A program made the translations under genes and the position numbers. The notes under the pieces are model-generated. The model ran no database searches and was not told the origin of the DNA. It saw nothing but the letters and a program-made list of their open reading frames with translations. 64,000 nt of DNA, taken from JASGDC01 sp047606545 (GTDB lineage: Bacteria > Actinomycetota > Actinomycetes > Actinomycetales > Micrococcaceae). The stretch covers positions 1-64,000 of the forward strand of contig JASGEI010000019.1 of assembly GCA_047606545.1 (NCBI GenBank). The letters run 5' to 3'. Below are positions 50,362 through 59,444 of this stretch, piece after piece (position 1 is the first letter of the stretch; the number at the start of each line of letters is the position of its first letter).

Positions 50362-50560
50362 ACTTGAAAATAAGACTGATTATGGAATTCGTGCTTTTGC
50401 ATACTTAATTGTTGGTGCTGGTTTTTGGGGATTAGCTGGTTATTTAATAGGTAGTGCAGTCAGCATGCCTTGGCTAGGTATTGTTGGTGGAATTCTTGGG
50501 TTAGGGCTTGGAATTTATCTTGTAGTAAAAATGGGTAATAATCAAGATAAAATGTTTTAA
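50348..50560 (+). CDS. AtpZ/AtpI-like small membrane protein of the ATP synthase operon
   Basis: The 70-aa protein has two membrane helices with glycine-rich packing (IVGAGFWGLAGYLIGSAV, WLGIVGGILGLGLGIYLVV), the pattern of the F0F1-ATPase-associated AtpZ/AtpQ family. Such proteins form Mg2+-linked hetero-oligomers with AtpI and aid c-ring assembly. ATG 50348 lies in the end of the preceding gene (14-nt overlap), so the two are translationally coupled. A 154-nt gap before atpB contains TATACT at 50594-50599 and may hold the main ATP synthase promoter. Confidence 0.6.
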   Translation: MKNRELENKTDYGIRAFAYLIVGAGFWGLAGYLIGSAVSMPWLGIVGGILGLGLGIYLVVKMGNNQDKMF

Positions 50561-50714
50561 TTTTGTATCACTATTGCATAGTTTTGTATCCTCTATACTC
50601 CAATGGGAATAAGGAATAACATGCTTAAAGGGATATTCGTAACTAGACCTTTTATAAGGTAGTATTAATAGAAGAAAAAGTTAATAGTTCATCAATTTCG
50701 ACCCGGAGGAATTA

Positions 50715-51485
50715 GTGCAATATACGCCACCGAGCCTGGATGATATGCACCTTCGTGCCCTAATACCTTGGGGAGCGCAAGAAGGTTTCAGTAAGCAAAT
50801 GCTTTTGATGATTTGTTCTACAATCATCATCGCTGTTTTTTTTGTGATGGCGAGCAAAAAAGAAGAAGTGGTTCCTAGTAAGCTGCAATATACCGGTGAA
50901 ATGGGTTATAACTTCGTTAGAAATGGTATTGCTCGTGACATCATTGGTTCAAAAGACTTTAAGCGTTATGTTCCACTACTATTTACTTTCTTTTGGTTTA
51001 TCTTAGTTAATAATGTTTATGGAATGATTCCATTTTTACAATTACCTACATTTTCCCATGTAGGTGGCGCTTATGTACTAGCTGCTGTTGCTTACGTAGT
51101 TTGGGTAGGTGCTGGTATAAAAAAACATGGCTTTATTGGATTCTTTAAAAATATGTGTGTGCCAGGTGGAGTTAAAGGACCAATTTTGGGTCTAGTAGTA
51201 CCGATTGAATTTTTCTCAAATATTCTAGTACGTCCAGTTACTCACGCATTACGTCTATTTGCCACAATGTTTGCCGGTCACCTGGTTATCATGGTTTTTG
51301 CCACAGGTGCTGAGTTTTTAATTCTACAATACGGTGGCGTAGTCGGTTTTGGCGGAGGTATTATTGCAGTTTTCCTTGGTATTGCAATGTATTTCTTAGA
51401 GGCGCTTATCATGGTATTACAGGCCTATGTATTCACTCTTTTGATGGCTTCATATCTTCAAGGTGCATTAGCAGACGAACATTAA
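50715..51485 (+). CDS. atpB: ATP synthase Fo subunit a
   Basis: The 256-aa membrane protein forms the proton half-channels against the c-ring. The essential Arg is in VTHALRLFATMFAGHL (penultimate helical hairpin), and LEALIMVLQAYVFTLLMASYL is the last helix. The GTG start follows GGAGG. The next gene, atpE, begins 54 nt later with its own GAGAGGAAAA site, allowing higher c-subunit translation, as is usual. Confidence 0.95.
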   Translation: MQYTPPSLDDMHLRALIPWGAQEGFSKQMLLMICSTIIIAVFFVMASKKEEVVPSKLQYTGEMGYNFVRNGIARDIIGSKDFKRYVPLLFTFFWFILVNNVYGMIPFLQLPTFSHVGGAYVLAAVAYVVWVGAGIKKHGFIGFFKNMCVPGGVKGPILGLVVPIEFFSNILVRPVTHALRLFATMFAGHLVIMVFATGAEFLILQYGGVVGFGGGIIAVFLGIAMYFLEALIMVLQAYVFTLLMASYLQGALADEH

Positions 51486-51539
51486 TTTTTACGTAACTTA
51501 ACAAAACGAGCCCCAAAAGGCCCATAGAGAGGAAAAACA

Positions 51540-51746
51540 ATGACAGGTTCATTGAACGTTATCGGATACGGTGCTGCTGCTATTGGTGGCGGTATTGGTG
51601 TAGGACTGGTATTCGCTGCTTATGTTAGCGGTGTAGCACGCCAGCCAGAGGCACAGCGTATTCTACAGCCAATTGCTTTCATCGGTGCTGCTCTTGCAGA
51701 AGCACTTGCAATTCTTGGCCTAGTACTTGCTTTCGTAATCAGTTAA
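51540..51746 (+). CDS. atpE: ATP synthase Fo subunit c
   Basis: The 68-residue hairpin protein forms the rotor ring. Helix 1 is GAAAIGGGIGVGLVFAAYV with the GxGxGxG packing motif, the polar loop is ARQPEAQR, and helix 2 carries the ion-carrying carboxylate E54 (ALAEALAIL). The residues around it lack the Gln/Ser/Thr set of sodium-binding rings, so protons are the likely coupling ion. A strong ribosome-binding site (GAGAGG) precedes the ATG. Confidence 0.96.
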   Translation: MTGSLNVIGYGAAAIGGGIGVGLVFAAYVSGVARQPEAQRILQPIAFIGAALAEALAILGLVLAFVIS

Positions 51747-51764
51747 AGGACAAACATTTAAGTC

Positions 51765-52346
51765 ATGTTGGATAGTATTTATACAACCGCTTCTTCAACG
51801 CTTGGAGCTACGACTACGACTTCTAATCCACTGATACCAGACCCATGGGAAATCCTGATTACTACAGTCAGCTTCTTCATTCTGTTATATATTGTGGTAA
51901 AAAAGGTGTCGCCATCGTTCGAGAAAACCTTCCAAAAGCGTATTGACGCTATTAAAGGTGGGTTATCTCGTGCTGAGCGTGCACAACGTGAAGCCGATGC
52001 TGCAAGGCGTAAATACAATCAGCAGTTAGCTGGAGTTCGCGAAGAAGCAAATCGTATTCGTGAACAAGCTCGTGCTGATGGAGTGCGTATCATCGAAGAG
52101 ATGAAAGCTCAGGCTCAGGCAGAGTCTGACAGAATCATAGCATTAGGTCACAAGCAGCTTGAGTCCGAGCGCAATAATGCCGAGCTTTCATTGCAAAATG
52201 ATGTTGGTGGTTTAGCTACTTCTTTGGCAGAAAAAATTGTCGGTGAATCACTTGAGGATGATGATCGTTCTAAACGAGTGATTGAGCGTTTCCTAGACAA
52301 CTTGGAAAAACCAGGTCAATACGACAAGGTTAGAGTAGGGGACTAA
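51765..52346 (+). CDS. atpF: ATP synthase Fo subunit b
   Basis: The 193-aa peripheral-stalk protein has one membrane helix (PWEILITTVSFFILLYIVV, about 26-46) after an unusual short Thr/Ser-rich N-terminus. A long charged helix follows (RIDAIKGGLSRAERAQREADAARR...), which dimerises and contacts subunit delta. Length is normal for Actinobacteria. Its stop overlaps the atpH ATG (TAATGAG). Confidence 0.92.
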   Translation: MLDSIYTTASSTLGATTTTSNPLIPDPWEILITTVSFFILLYIVVKKVSPSFEKTFQKRIDAIKGGLSRAERAQREADAARRKYNQQLAGVREEANRIREQARADGVRIIEEMKAQAQAESDRIIALGHKQLESERNNAELSLQNDVGGLATSLAEKIVGESLEDDDRSKRVIERFLDNLEKPGQYDKVRVGD

Positions 52347-53146
52347 TGAGCGAGAGTTCAGATTCGTATGCACTATTACAGGAGATACTTGCTCCTGAAT
52401 TAGCCAGCTTAGATATTACAGTTGTAGAAGAGTTAAATGCAGCTATTCGAGCTTTGTATAATTCTACTGAAGCTCAGCATGCTTTTACGGAGTTCAATTT
52501 TAGAGTAGAGCAACGTCAAGAATTCGTCAGTCGTTTATTTACAAAAAAAGTAAGTATTCCTACGATGGCCATTTTGCTTGAGCATGCTACTCAGCGTTGG
52601 ACTAGTGGTAGAGACTTGCTAGATTCGTTGCAAACTTTTGCTCAGCTGATTGCAATTTTCATTGCAGAGAGCGAAGATACATTCTATGATCTAGAATCTG
52701 AACTTATCGAATCCGATAATATTCTGGATGCGAATCCAGAAATTGAGCAGTTATTAGATAACGTATTTGCTCCAGTTGAAGCAAAAGAAAAGTTTGCGAA
52801 TATATTATTTAAGAATTATTCGCCGTTACCTGCAGAATTGCTAAAGCAAATCTTTATTTGCCCTCGAGGTTATCGAGTACGTCAAGCAATTACTCAGTTA
52901 ATTTGGCTAATAACTATGCGCAAAGAACAATACGTAGCAAACGTAGATAGCGCAATTGAGTTAAGCGAAGAACAGACAGAACGTCTGTATCAACAGCTAA
53001 AGAGGATTTATAACCACCCAATCGTCCTTAACGTACGAGTTAAACCTGAAGTAATTGGTGGAATGCGAGTTCAGGTAGGGGACGAAATTATTGACGGTAC
53101 GGTAGCTTCTCGAATCGAGAATATGAACCGTAATTTGAAATCATAA
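52346..53146 (+). CDS. atpH: ATP synthase F1 subunit delta
   Basis: The 266-aa protein is longer than E. coli delta (177) but matches the extended actinobacterial form. The canonical OSCP-like domain occupies the C-terminal part, with the late signature HPIVLNVRVKPEVIGGMRVQVGDEIIDGTV. The N-terminal half forms the helical bundle that caps F1. It overlaps atpF by one base and is separated from atpA by a short spacer. Confidence 0.92.
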   Translation: MSESSDSYALLQEILAPELASLDITVVEELNAAIRALYNSTEAQHAFTEFNFRVEQRQEFVSRLFTKKVSIPTMAILLEHATQRWTSGRDLLDSLQTFAQLIAIFIAESEDTFYDLESELIESDNILDANPEIEQLLDNVFAPVEAKEKFANILFKNYSPLPAELLKQIFICPRGYRVRQAITQLIWLITMRKEQYVANVDSAIELSEEQTERLYQQLKRIYNHPIVLNVRVKPEVIGGMRVQVGDEIIDGTVASRIENMNRNLKS

Positions 53147-53206
53147 ACTTAAAAGAATTAATTAACCACTAGCAATAGTGGTTTGGAAATAGAGAGCAGG
53201 GATGAG

Positions 53207-55009
53207 ATGGCGGATTTGACCATCAACACAGATGAGGTCAGAGAAGCGTTAAAAGACTTCGTTTCTTCTTATGAACCTGGCACAGACACACGTGCCGAAG
53301 TTGGTAGGGTAGTAACAGCTGGTGACGGTATCGCTCGCGTTGAAGGTTTACCTTCAGTTATGGCAAACGAACTATTAAAGTTCGAAGACGGTACTCTTGG
53401 GCTTGCACAAAACCTTGATGTGCGTGAAATTGGTGTGATTATCCTGGGTGACTATGCTCAGATTGAAGAAGGTCAGGAAGTTAAACGTACCGGCGAAATT
53501 TTGTCAGTACCTGTAGGTGATAACTTCATGGGGCGTGTAGTTGATCCACTAGGTGTACCAATTGATGGACAAGGCAGTATCGAAGCTGATGACCACCGTG
53601 CTCTTGAGCTTCAAGCCCCAGGTGTGACTCAGCGTAAGTCAGTACATGAACCACTAGAAACGGGTCTTAAAGCAATTGATGCAATGATTCCAATTGGTCG
53701 TGGTCAGCGTCAGTTAATCATTGGTGACCGTAAAACTGGTAAGACGGCTATCGCTGTGGATGCTATCTTGAACCAGCGTGATAATTGGGCATCTGGAGAT
53801 CCAGAAAAGCAAGTTCGCTGTATCTATGTCGCAATCGGACAGAAAGCTTCTACGATTGCTTCAGTTCGTCAGACTTTAGAGCAAGAAGGCGCGATGGAAT
53901 ATACCACTATCGTGGCTTCGCCTGCTTCTGACTCAGCTGGTTTCAAATACCTTGCTCCTTATGCAGGTTCCGCGATGGGACAGCACTGGATGTATGAAGG
54001 TAAGCATGTTTTGATTATTTTTGATGATTTATCAAAGCAAGCAGAAGCATACCGTGCGGTATCATTATTGTTGCGTCGTCCTCCAGGTCGTGAAGCATAT
54101 CCAGGTGATGTATTTTACTTACACTCTCGTTTGTTAGAGCGTTGTGCGAAACTTAGTGAAGAAATGGGTTCTGGCTCAATGACCGGTCTGCCACTTATTG
54201 AAACTAAGGCGAATGACGTATCTGCATATATCCCAACAAATGTAATTTCAATTACTGATGGTCAAATTTTCTTGCAGTCAGACTTGTTTAACGCAAACCA
54301 ACGCCCAGCTGTTGACGTAGGTATATCAGTATCACGTGTAGGTGGTGCAGCACAAACTAAAGCTTTGAAAGATGTATCCGGTACTTTAAAGATTAGTTTA
54401 GCCCAGTATCGTGATATGGAATCATTTGCAATGTTTGCTTCCGACCTTGATGAAGCTAGTCGTCAGCAGCTTACTCGAGGTGAGCGTTTGATGGAGCTTT
54501 TGAAGCAACCGCAATATACACCTTATCCGATGGCACACCAAGTGGTATCAGTATGGGCAGGTACTAACGGTTATCTTGATGATGTGCAAACGGAACATGT
54601 CCGTCACTTCGAACAAGGGTTCCTTTACCATCTAAAGAACAATACCCAATTACTTACAACTATTACTGAAACTGGTAAGTTGGAAGATGATACCAAGTCT
54701 GCTCTTGAGCGTGAAATTCTCACTTTCAAGAAGACTTTCGATCCAAAAGAGATGGTTAAGATCCTAAAGAAAGCTGAATCAAGTTCGCAAGATGATGAAG
54801 ATTATAGTGATGATGGGGAAACAAAGGCAGAGAGTAAAACTGATGATGCTAACTATCATGACTCAGATGATGATTCAGAAGCAGTAGATGTAACAGCTGC
54901 TGAGAGTTCAGAAGATTCAGAAAAAGTTGATGTTAAAAAATCAGCAGAAACTGATACAGAAGATTCAGAAAAAACTAAAGACAAAAAAGTAGAAACTACT
55001 GAGGACTAA
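53207..55009 (+). CDS. atpA: ATP synthase F1 subunit alpha with long acidic C-terminal tail
   Basis: This is the regulatory nucleotide-binding subunit. The core (about 1-525) has GDRKTGKTAIAVD (P-loop) and the alpha-specific arginine region in VSRVGGAAQTKALKDVSGTLK. The 600-aa length exceeds the usual 510-550. The last 75 residues are almost all Asp, Glu, Ser, Lys and Thr with EDSEK-type repeats and no predicted fold. I start at ATG 53207 (MADLTINTDEV), preceded by AGCAGGGAT, not at an in-frame TTG eight codons earlier. Mycobacterial alpha has a shorter C-terminal extension that suppresses ATP hydrolysis. A similar role for this one is only possible. Confidence 0.95.
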   Translation: MADLTINTDEVREALKDFVSSYEPGTDTRAEVGRVVTAGDGIARVEGLPSVMANELLKFEDGTLGLAQNLDVREIGVIILGDYAQIEEGQEVKRTGEILSVPVGDNFMGRVVDPLGVPIDGQGSIEADDHRALELQAPGVTQRKSVHEPLETGLKAIDAMIPIGRGQRQLIIGDRKTGKTAIAVDAILNQRDNWASGDPEKQVRCIYVAIGQKASTIASVRQTLEQEGAMEYTTIVASPASDSAGFKYLAPYAGSAMGQHWMYEGKHVLIIFDDLSKQAEAYRAVSLLLRRPPGREAYPGDVFYLHSRLLERCAKLSEEMGSGSMTGLPLIETKANDVSAYIPTNVISITDGQIFLQSDLFNANQRPAVDVGISVSRVGGAAQTKALKDVSGTLKISLAQYRDMESFAMFASDLDEASRQQLTRGERLMELLKQPQYTPYPMAHQVVSVWAGTNGYLDDVQTEHVRHFEQGFLYHLKNNTQLLTTITETGKLEDDTKSALEREILTFKKTFDPKEMVKILKKAESSSQDDEDYSDDGETKAESKTDDANYHDSDDDSEAVDVTAAESSEDSEKVDVKKSAETDTEDSEKTKDKKVETTED

Positions 55010-55025
55010 GGCTAGGAAGTAGTTA

Positions 55026-55934
55026 ATGGGTGCTAAATTAAGGATTTATCGCGATAAAATTTCGGCTACTCAATCTATGAGTAAAATGTTTAACGCGATG
55101 GAATTGATTGCGACTTCGCGTATCCCAAATGCACGTCGTAGGGTAGATAACGTATTTCCGTTTGCCAATGCAATTACAAAAGCAATTTCTGCGGTTTCAA
55201 GACATGCTGGGCATATCAATCATCCGTTAACTACTATGCCAAAAGAACTACGTAGAGTTGCTATGTTAGTGATGACTTCTGACCGTGGGATGGCAGGAGC
55301 TTTCTCATCAAATGTACTGAAAAAGGCTGATGAACAGTTTGAATCTTTTAAGGAACGTGGGATTCAGGTAGATTTGTATGTTTATGGTCGAAAAGCTGAA
55401 AATTACTATACATTCCGTAATATTAAGTACAAGAAGTCTTGGACTGGAAACACGGATCGTCCTACTCAGCAGCAAGCGAAGATTATTTCACGTAAGTTGT
55501 TAGAAGATTTCAAAACACCTACTGATCATGGTGGTGTAGATGGTATCTATATTGTGCGCACTAACTTTGTAAGCATGATTGAACAAAAACCTGAGGTCTA
55601 TAGCCTATTGCCGGCACCAAAGAAGCTGGTTGCAGATGATGGTACTGAAATTGAAGAAGAGCATGATATTCCAGCGGAATATGAGTTTGAGCCTTCACCA
55701 ACTGCAGTGCTTGACGCATTATTACCACGTTATTTAGAAGCCCGTGTTTTTAACTCAGTGTTGCAATCTGCAGTGTCAGAGTTAGCTGCACGTCAGAAGG
55801 CTATGAAGGCAGCTACTGATAATGCAAATGAATTGATTAAGAAGTACACTCGATTAGCAAATACAGCTCGCCAGGCTGAAATTACCCAGGAACTTACCGA
55901 AATCATTGCTGGTTCTGATGCCCTAGGAAGTTAG
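55026..55934 (+). CDS. atpG: ATP synthase F1 subunit gamma
   Basis: The central rotor shaft, 302 aa. The N-terminal helix MGAKLRIYRDKISATQSMSKMFNAMELIA and C-terminal helix (SELAARQKAMKAATDNANELI) form the coiled coil inside the alpha3beta3 ring. The middle has the Rossmann-like domain with MTSDRGMAGAFSSNVLK. It sits 16 nt after atpA and 5 nt before atpD. Confidence 0.95.
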   Translation: MGAKLRIYRDKISATQSMSKMFNAMELIATSRIPNARRRVDNVFPFANAITKAISAVSRHAGHINHPLTTMPKELRRVAMLVMTSDRGMAGAFSSNVLKKADEQFESFKERGIQVDLYVYGRKAENYYTFRNIKYKKSWTGNTDRPTQQQAKIISRKLLEDFKTPTDHGGVDGIYIVRTNFVSMIEQKPEVYSLLPAPKKLVADDGTEIEEEHDIPAEYEFEPSPTAVLDALLPRYLEARVFNSVLQSAVSELAARQKAMKAATDNANELIKKYTRLANTARQAEITQELTEIIAGSDALGS

Positions 55935-55939
55935 AGAAT

Positions 55940-57532
55940 ATGGCAAACTTTTTTAAGAAATTTACAAACTCAGACGAAGAAGAGACTAAAACTAATATGA
56001 AGAACGAAAAAGCAAAGAAGTCTAAACTTACGGCTCCTGTTGAAAAAACTGAGGTAGTTGAAGAAAAAACTACCTCAGATATTCCAAAAGAAGAGGAAAC
56101 CGTAACTGGTGCAACTGGTCGTATCGCACGAGTTATCGGTCCAGTAGTTGACGTTGAGTTCCCTTCAGGTGCGATACCTGAGATTTACTATGCATTGACT
56201 ACTGAAGTAACTCTCGAAGGTGAGACCCGTACTCTAACTTTTGAAACAGCACAACATCTAGGTGACAATCTAATTCGTGCGATTTCTTTGCAGACTACGG
56301 ATGGTTTGGTTCGTGGTACCGAGGTACGCAATACGGGAGCTCCGATTAGTGTGCCAGTTGGTGATGTGGTTAAAGGGCACCTATTTAACGTATTGGGTGA
56401 ACCACTAGATGTGAAAGCTTCCGAACTTGAGATTACAGAACGTTGGCCAATTCACCGTAAAGCTCCTTCTTTCGATCACCTTGAAGGTTCAACAGAAATG
56501 CTTGAAACTGGTATCAAGGTTATTGACTTGCTAACTCCGTATATTCAAGGTGGTAAGATTGGTCTTTTTGGTGGTGCTGGTGTAGGTAAAACAGTATTGA
56601 TTCAAGAGATGATTACTCGTGTAGCTCGTAACTTCGGTGGTACTTCAGTATTCGCCGGTGTGGGTGAGCGTACTCGTGAAGGTAATGACCTTTGGGTTGA
56701 AATGGACGAAGCAAATGTATTGAAAGATACAGCGTTAGTATTTGGCCAAATGGATGAGCCACCTGGAACACGTTTGCGAGTAGCGCTTAGTGCATTGACA
56801 ATGGCAGAGTACTTCCGTGATGTACAAAATCAGGATGTGTTATTGTTCATTGATAACATTTTCCGTTTCACTCAGGCAGGTGCTGAGGTGTCTACTTTGC
56901 TAGGTCGTATGCCTTCTGCAGTAGGTTACCAGCCAAACTTGGCTGATGAAATGGGGCAGTTGCAGGAACGTATTACTTCGACTCGTGGTCATTCTATTAC
57001 ATCTATGCAGGCAATTTATGTACCTGCTGATGACTATACTGACCCTGCTCCTGCGACTACTTTCGCACATTTGGATGCAACTACTGAGCTTACTCGTGAT
57101 TTAGCTTCTCGTGGTTTGTTCCCAGCGGTTGACCCACTTACTTCGACGTCTCGTATCTTGGACCCACAGTACATTGGCGAGAATCACTACAATGTGGCAA
57201 CCCGAGTTAAGCAGATATTGCAGAAGAATAAAGAACTTCAAGATATCATTGCGATTTTGGGTATTGATGAGCTTTCTGAAGAAGATAAGATTACAGTATC
57301 TCGTGCTCGTCGTATTCAGCAGTTCCTATCTCAAAATACCTATACTGCAAAGCAGTTCACTGGTGTGGAAGGTTCTACTGTGCCACTTAAAGATACCATT
57401 GAGGGCTTCCGCATGATTTGTGATGGTGAAGTTGATCATATTGCCGAGCAAGCATTCTTCAATGTTGGTAGTATGGACGATGTATATCAGGCTTGGGATA
57501 AGATTAAGAAGAGTCTTGGCAAGGGTAGATAA
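55940..57532 (+). CDS. atpD: ATP synthase F1 subunit beta with N-terminal charged extension
   Basis: The catalytic subunit. GGAGVGKTVL is the P-loop, GERTREGNDLW and ALVFGQMDEPPGTR surround the catalytic Glu and Arg-finger contact, and DELSEEDK is the conserved DELSEED-type lever. The core begins at about residue 55 (TGRIARVIGPVVDVEF). The 54 residues before it are Lys/Glu/Thr-rich and absent from typical beta subunits. ATG 55940 has AGGAAG upstream. An internal ATG at 55997 would remove 19 residues but has no site and still leaves an extension. Confidence 0.95.
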   Translation: MANFFKKFTNSDEEETKTNMKNEKAKKSKLTAPVEKTEVVEEKTTSDIPKEEETVTGATGRIARVIGPVVDVEFPSGAIPEIYYALTTEVTLEGETRTLTFETAQHLGDNLIRAISLQTTDGLVRGTEVRNTGAPISVPVGDVVKGHLFNVLGEPLDVKASELEITERWPIHRKAPSFDHLEGSTEMLETGIKVIDLLTPYIQGGKIGLFGGAGVGKTVLIQEMITRVARNFGGTSVFAGVGERTREGNDLWVEMDEANVLKDTALVFGQMDEPPGTRLRVALSALTMAEYFRDVQNQDVLLFIDNIFRFTQAGAEVSTLLGRMPSAVGYQPNLADEMGQLQERITSTRGHSITSMQAIYVPADDYTDPAPATTFAHLDATTELTRDLASRGLFPAVDPLTSTSRILDPQYIGENHYNVATRVKQILQKNKELQDIIAILGIDELSEEDKITVSRARRIQQFLSQNTYTAKQFTGVEGSTVPLKDTIEGFRMICDGEVDHIAEQAFFNVGSMDDVYQAWDKIKKSLGKGR

Positions 57533-57837
57533 TGGCTGATGATACTAATGAAAAAACCCTTAAGGTCGATGTAGTTTCGGTAACCCACCGAATTTGGCAT
57601 GGTCTGGCAACTATGGTTATTGCTCGTACAGTTAGCGGTGACATTGGTATTATGCCAGGGCATGCTCCAGTCCTTGGCCTTATGGAAGAAGGAAAGTTAG
57701 TTATTAAAACTCTTCATGAGGGTGAGATTGTTGCTGAAACTCGTGGCGGATTCTTATCCGTCGATAGCGACAAAGTTGCTGTAATTGCTAACGATGTTCG
57801 TATCAATTCAGATCACGATATTGAAGATACTTACTAA
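57532..57837 (+). CDS. atpC: ATP synthase F1 subunit epsilon
   Basis: The 101-aa protein contains the N-terminal beta-sandwich (VDVVSVTHRIWHGLATMVIARTVSGDIGIMPGHAPVLGLM) but only a stub of the C-terminal helical hairpin. It therefore lacks most of the inhibitory domain, as in several Actinobacteria. Its ATG overlaps the last base of the atpD stop. The NRDE gene follows after 12 nt. Confidence 0.93.
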   Translation: MADDTNEKTLKVDVVSVTHRIWHGLATMVIARTVSGDIGIMPGHAPVLGLMEEGKLVIKTLHEGEIVAETRGGFLSVDSDKVAVIANDVRINSDHDIEDTY

Positions 57838-57849
57838 CAACTGTTAATC

Positions 57850-58545
57850 ATGTGTACTGTAATTATTGAAGTACCTGAAGATAAAAATCAAAATATTAGG
57901 TTTTTAGCGATACGTGATGAAAATCCAGAGCGTCCTTGGGACCCAGTAGGTCCTTGGTGGCCTGACAATCCTGATGTTATTGGTGTACATGACCGTGAAG
58001 CTGGTGGTGCTTGGTTAGCTGCTTCTGATAAAAAACAGAAACTGGCAGTAATCCTTAACCGTATCGAGTTTTTACCAGTGCCACCAGAAGGTCTAGCTTC
58101 ACGCGGTGGTATTGTGCTTGAGGCAATCGCTGGTAAACAAGTCCCAGAAGCACCTGGTACTCAAAGTTTTAATCTTGTAGAAATTGAGTCACATCAAGCA
58201 ACTATTACCAGTTATAACGGTAAAAAAGTAATTCGTGAAAAAATAAAACCAGGAATACATATGGTAGCTCACGATAATATGGATGATTTCCGCACTCCAC
58301 GCATCAAACTTTGGTTACCTGAATTCCAGAAACTGGCGGGTCTACCAGAAGATGAATGGCAGCAAGCTTGGTTAGATTTACTAGAAAAAACCACGAAACT
58401 TGGACCAGAAGATAATAAAGCTATTATCCGGGATAACCGGGTTTATGGTATTCCAACTCTTTCACTAATGTACGTTATTGGTAAGAATTCCGAATCCAGA
58501 ATAACTCTTAACTCCAAAGTTTTCGACAAACCAGGGCAACTTTAG
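57850..58545 (+). CDS. NRDE/TANGO2-family protein
   Basis: The 231-aa protein starts MCTVII, the MC(T/I) N-terminus of the family. AIRDENPERPW is the NRDE-type motif and HDREAGGAWLAASD the central Trp motif. VILNRIEFLP and MVAHDNMDDF follow. The N-terminal Cys can become the first residue after Met removal, as in Ntn-type hydrolases, but activity is not established; eukaryotic TANGO2 has been linked to lipid and heme handling. It is 12 nt downstream of atpC and probably the last gene of the ATP synthase operon. Confidence 0.75.
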   Translation: MCTVIIEVPEDKNQNIRFLAIRDENPERPWDPVGPWWPDNPDVIGVHDREAGGAWLAASDKKQKLAVILNRIEFLPVPPEGLASRGGIVLEAIAGKQVPEAPGTQSFNLVEIESHQATITSYNGKKVIREKIKPGIHMVAHDNMDDFRTPRIKLWLPEFQKLAGLPEDEWQQAWLDLLEKTTKLGPEDNKAIIRDNRVYGIPTLSLMYVIGKNSESRITLNSKVFDKPGQL

Positions 58546-58635
58546 CCTAACAATATAGAAGATTAACAATATAAAAACAGTCCTAATATGAACTGAGTTT
58601 AGGAAGCTGTACGGTATTTATATGTTAACTATTCG

Positions 58636-58703
58636 CATTTTCTTAGTAAAACGCTATTTCCACCCCTTATTAGAAACGAAAATGTCCTTTTAGTAAGAAA
58701 ATG
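58636..58703. repeat. Dispersed palindromic element, copy 3
   Basis: A 68-bp element begins cattttcttagtaaaacg and ends ttttagtaagaaaatg. The outer 16 bp are an inverted repeat with one mismatch. It lies between convergent NRDE and metI genes, so this copy cannot be a promoter element for either. It differs from copies 1 and 2 mainly in the centre. Confidence 0.8.
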
Positions 58704-58735
58704 GGCAGGGTAGTGATGGTAAAATAAAAGTATTA

Positions 58736-58769
58736 AAAAAGAGCCTGGAAAACTAACCAGGTTCTTTTT
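58736..58769. terminator. Bidirectional terminator downstream of metI
   Basis: aaaaagagcctgg and ccaggttcttttt form a 13-bp stem (one G-U pair) with an 8-nt loop and T tracts at both ends. It ends the metQNI transcript on the minus strand and the ATP synthase/NRDE transcript on the plus strand. Confidence 0.85.
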
Positions 58770-58778
58770 ATATTTAGG

Positions 58779-59444
58779 CTACTTGCCGCGATGTAACATT
58801 TTTTGAGATAGTTTATTACCCAAATATTGCACCAGTTGTACGATAACTACAATTGTGACAATTGCGATAAAAGTTACAGTCCAATTGAAACGTTGGTAAC
58901 CATATTGAATAGCGAAGTTACCTAAGCCACCAGCGCCGATAGCACCAGCAATTGCTGTCATGTCCACAATAGAAATGAATACGAAAGTGTAGCCGAGAAT
59001 CAATGGACCAAGTGCTTCTGGAATTAATACAGTGCGAATGATGCGCCATGGACTAGCACCCATTGAACGAGCAGCTTCGATAACTCCAGGATCAACTGAT
59101 ACTAAGTTTTGTTCCACAATACGACTAATACCGAAAGTTGCAGCAATGCTTAGTGGAAATAGGGCAGCAGTGGTACCAATAGTAGAACCCATTACCAGTA
59201 AGGTAAGTGGTGCTACTGCAGCCATGAAAATTACGAAAGGAATTGGGCGGATAATATTAACAATTACGTTTAGTGCGGTGTAACCAGTACGATTTGCTAG
59301 TAGTCCATGCTCACGAGTGGCATATAGTAATACGCCTATCACTAATCCAAAAAATCCGCCGACAAGCAAGGTAATACAGACCATAATCAAAGTTTGTCCG
59401 ATAGCTTGGAAATAAACAGGTTGTAACATTGACCAATCAGTCAT
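58779..59444 (-). CDS. metI: Methionine ABC transporter permease
   Basis: The 221-aa protein has five membrane helices. The EAA loop is visible as IEAARSMGASPWRIIRTVLIPEA, the coupling site for MetN. NVIVNIIRPIPFVIFMAAVAPLT is typical of MetI. It overlaps metN by 8 nt, so it is translationally coupled. The D-methionine/L-methionine uptake system is complete with metN and metQ. Confidence 0.92.
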   Translation of the reverse strand: MTDWSMLQPVYFQAIGQTLIMVCITLLVGGFFGLVIGVLLYATREHGLLANRTGYTALNVIVNIIRPIPFVIFMAAVAPLTLLVMGSTIGTTAALFPLSIAATFGISRIVEQNLVSVDPGVIEAARSMGASPWRIIRTVLIPEALGPLILGYTFVFISIVDMTAIAGAIGAGGLGNFAIQYGYQRFNWTVTFIAIVTIVVIVQLVQYLGNKLSQKMLHRGK

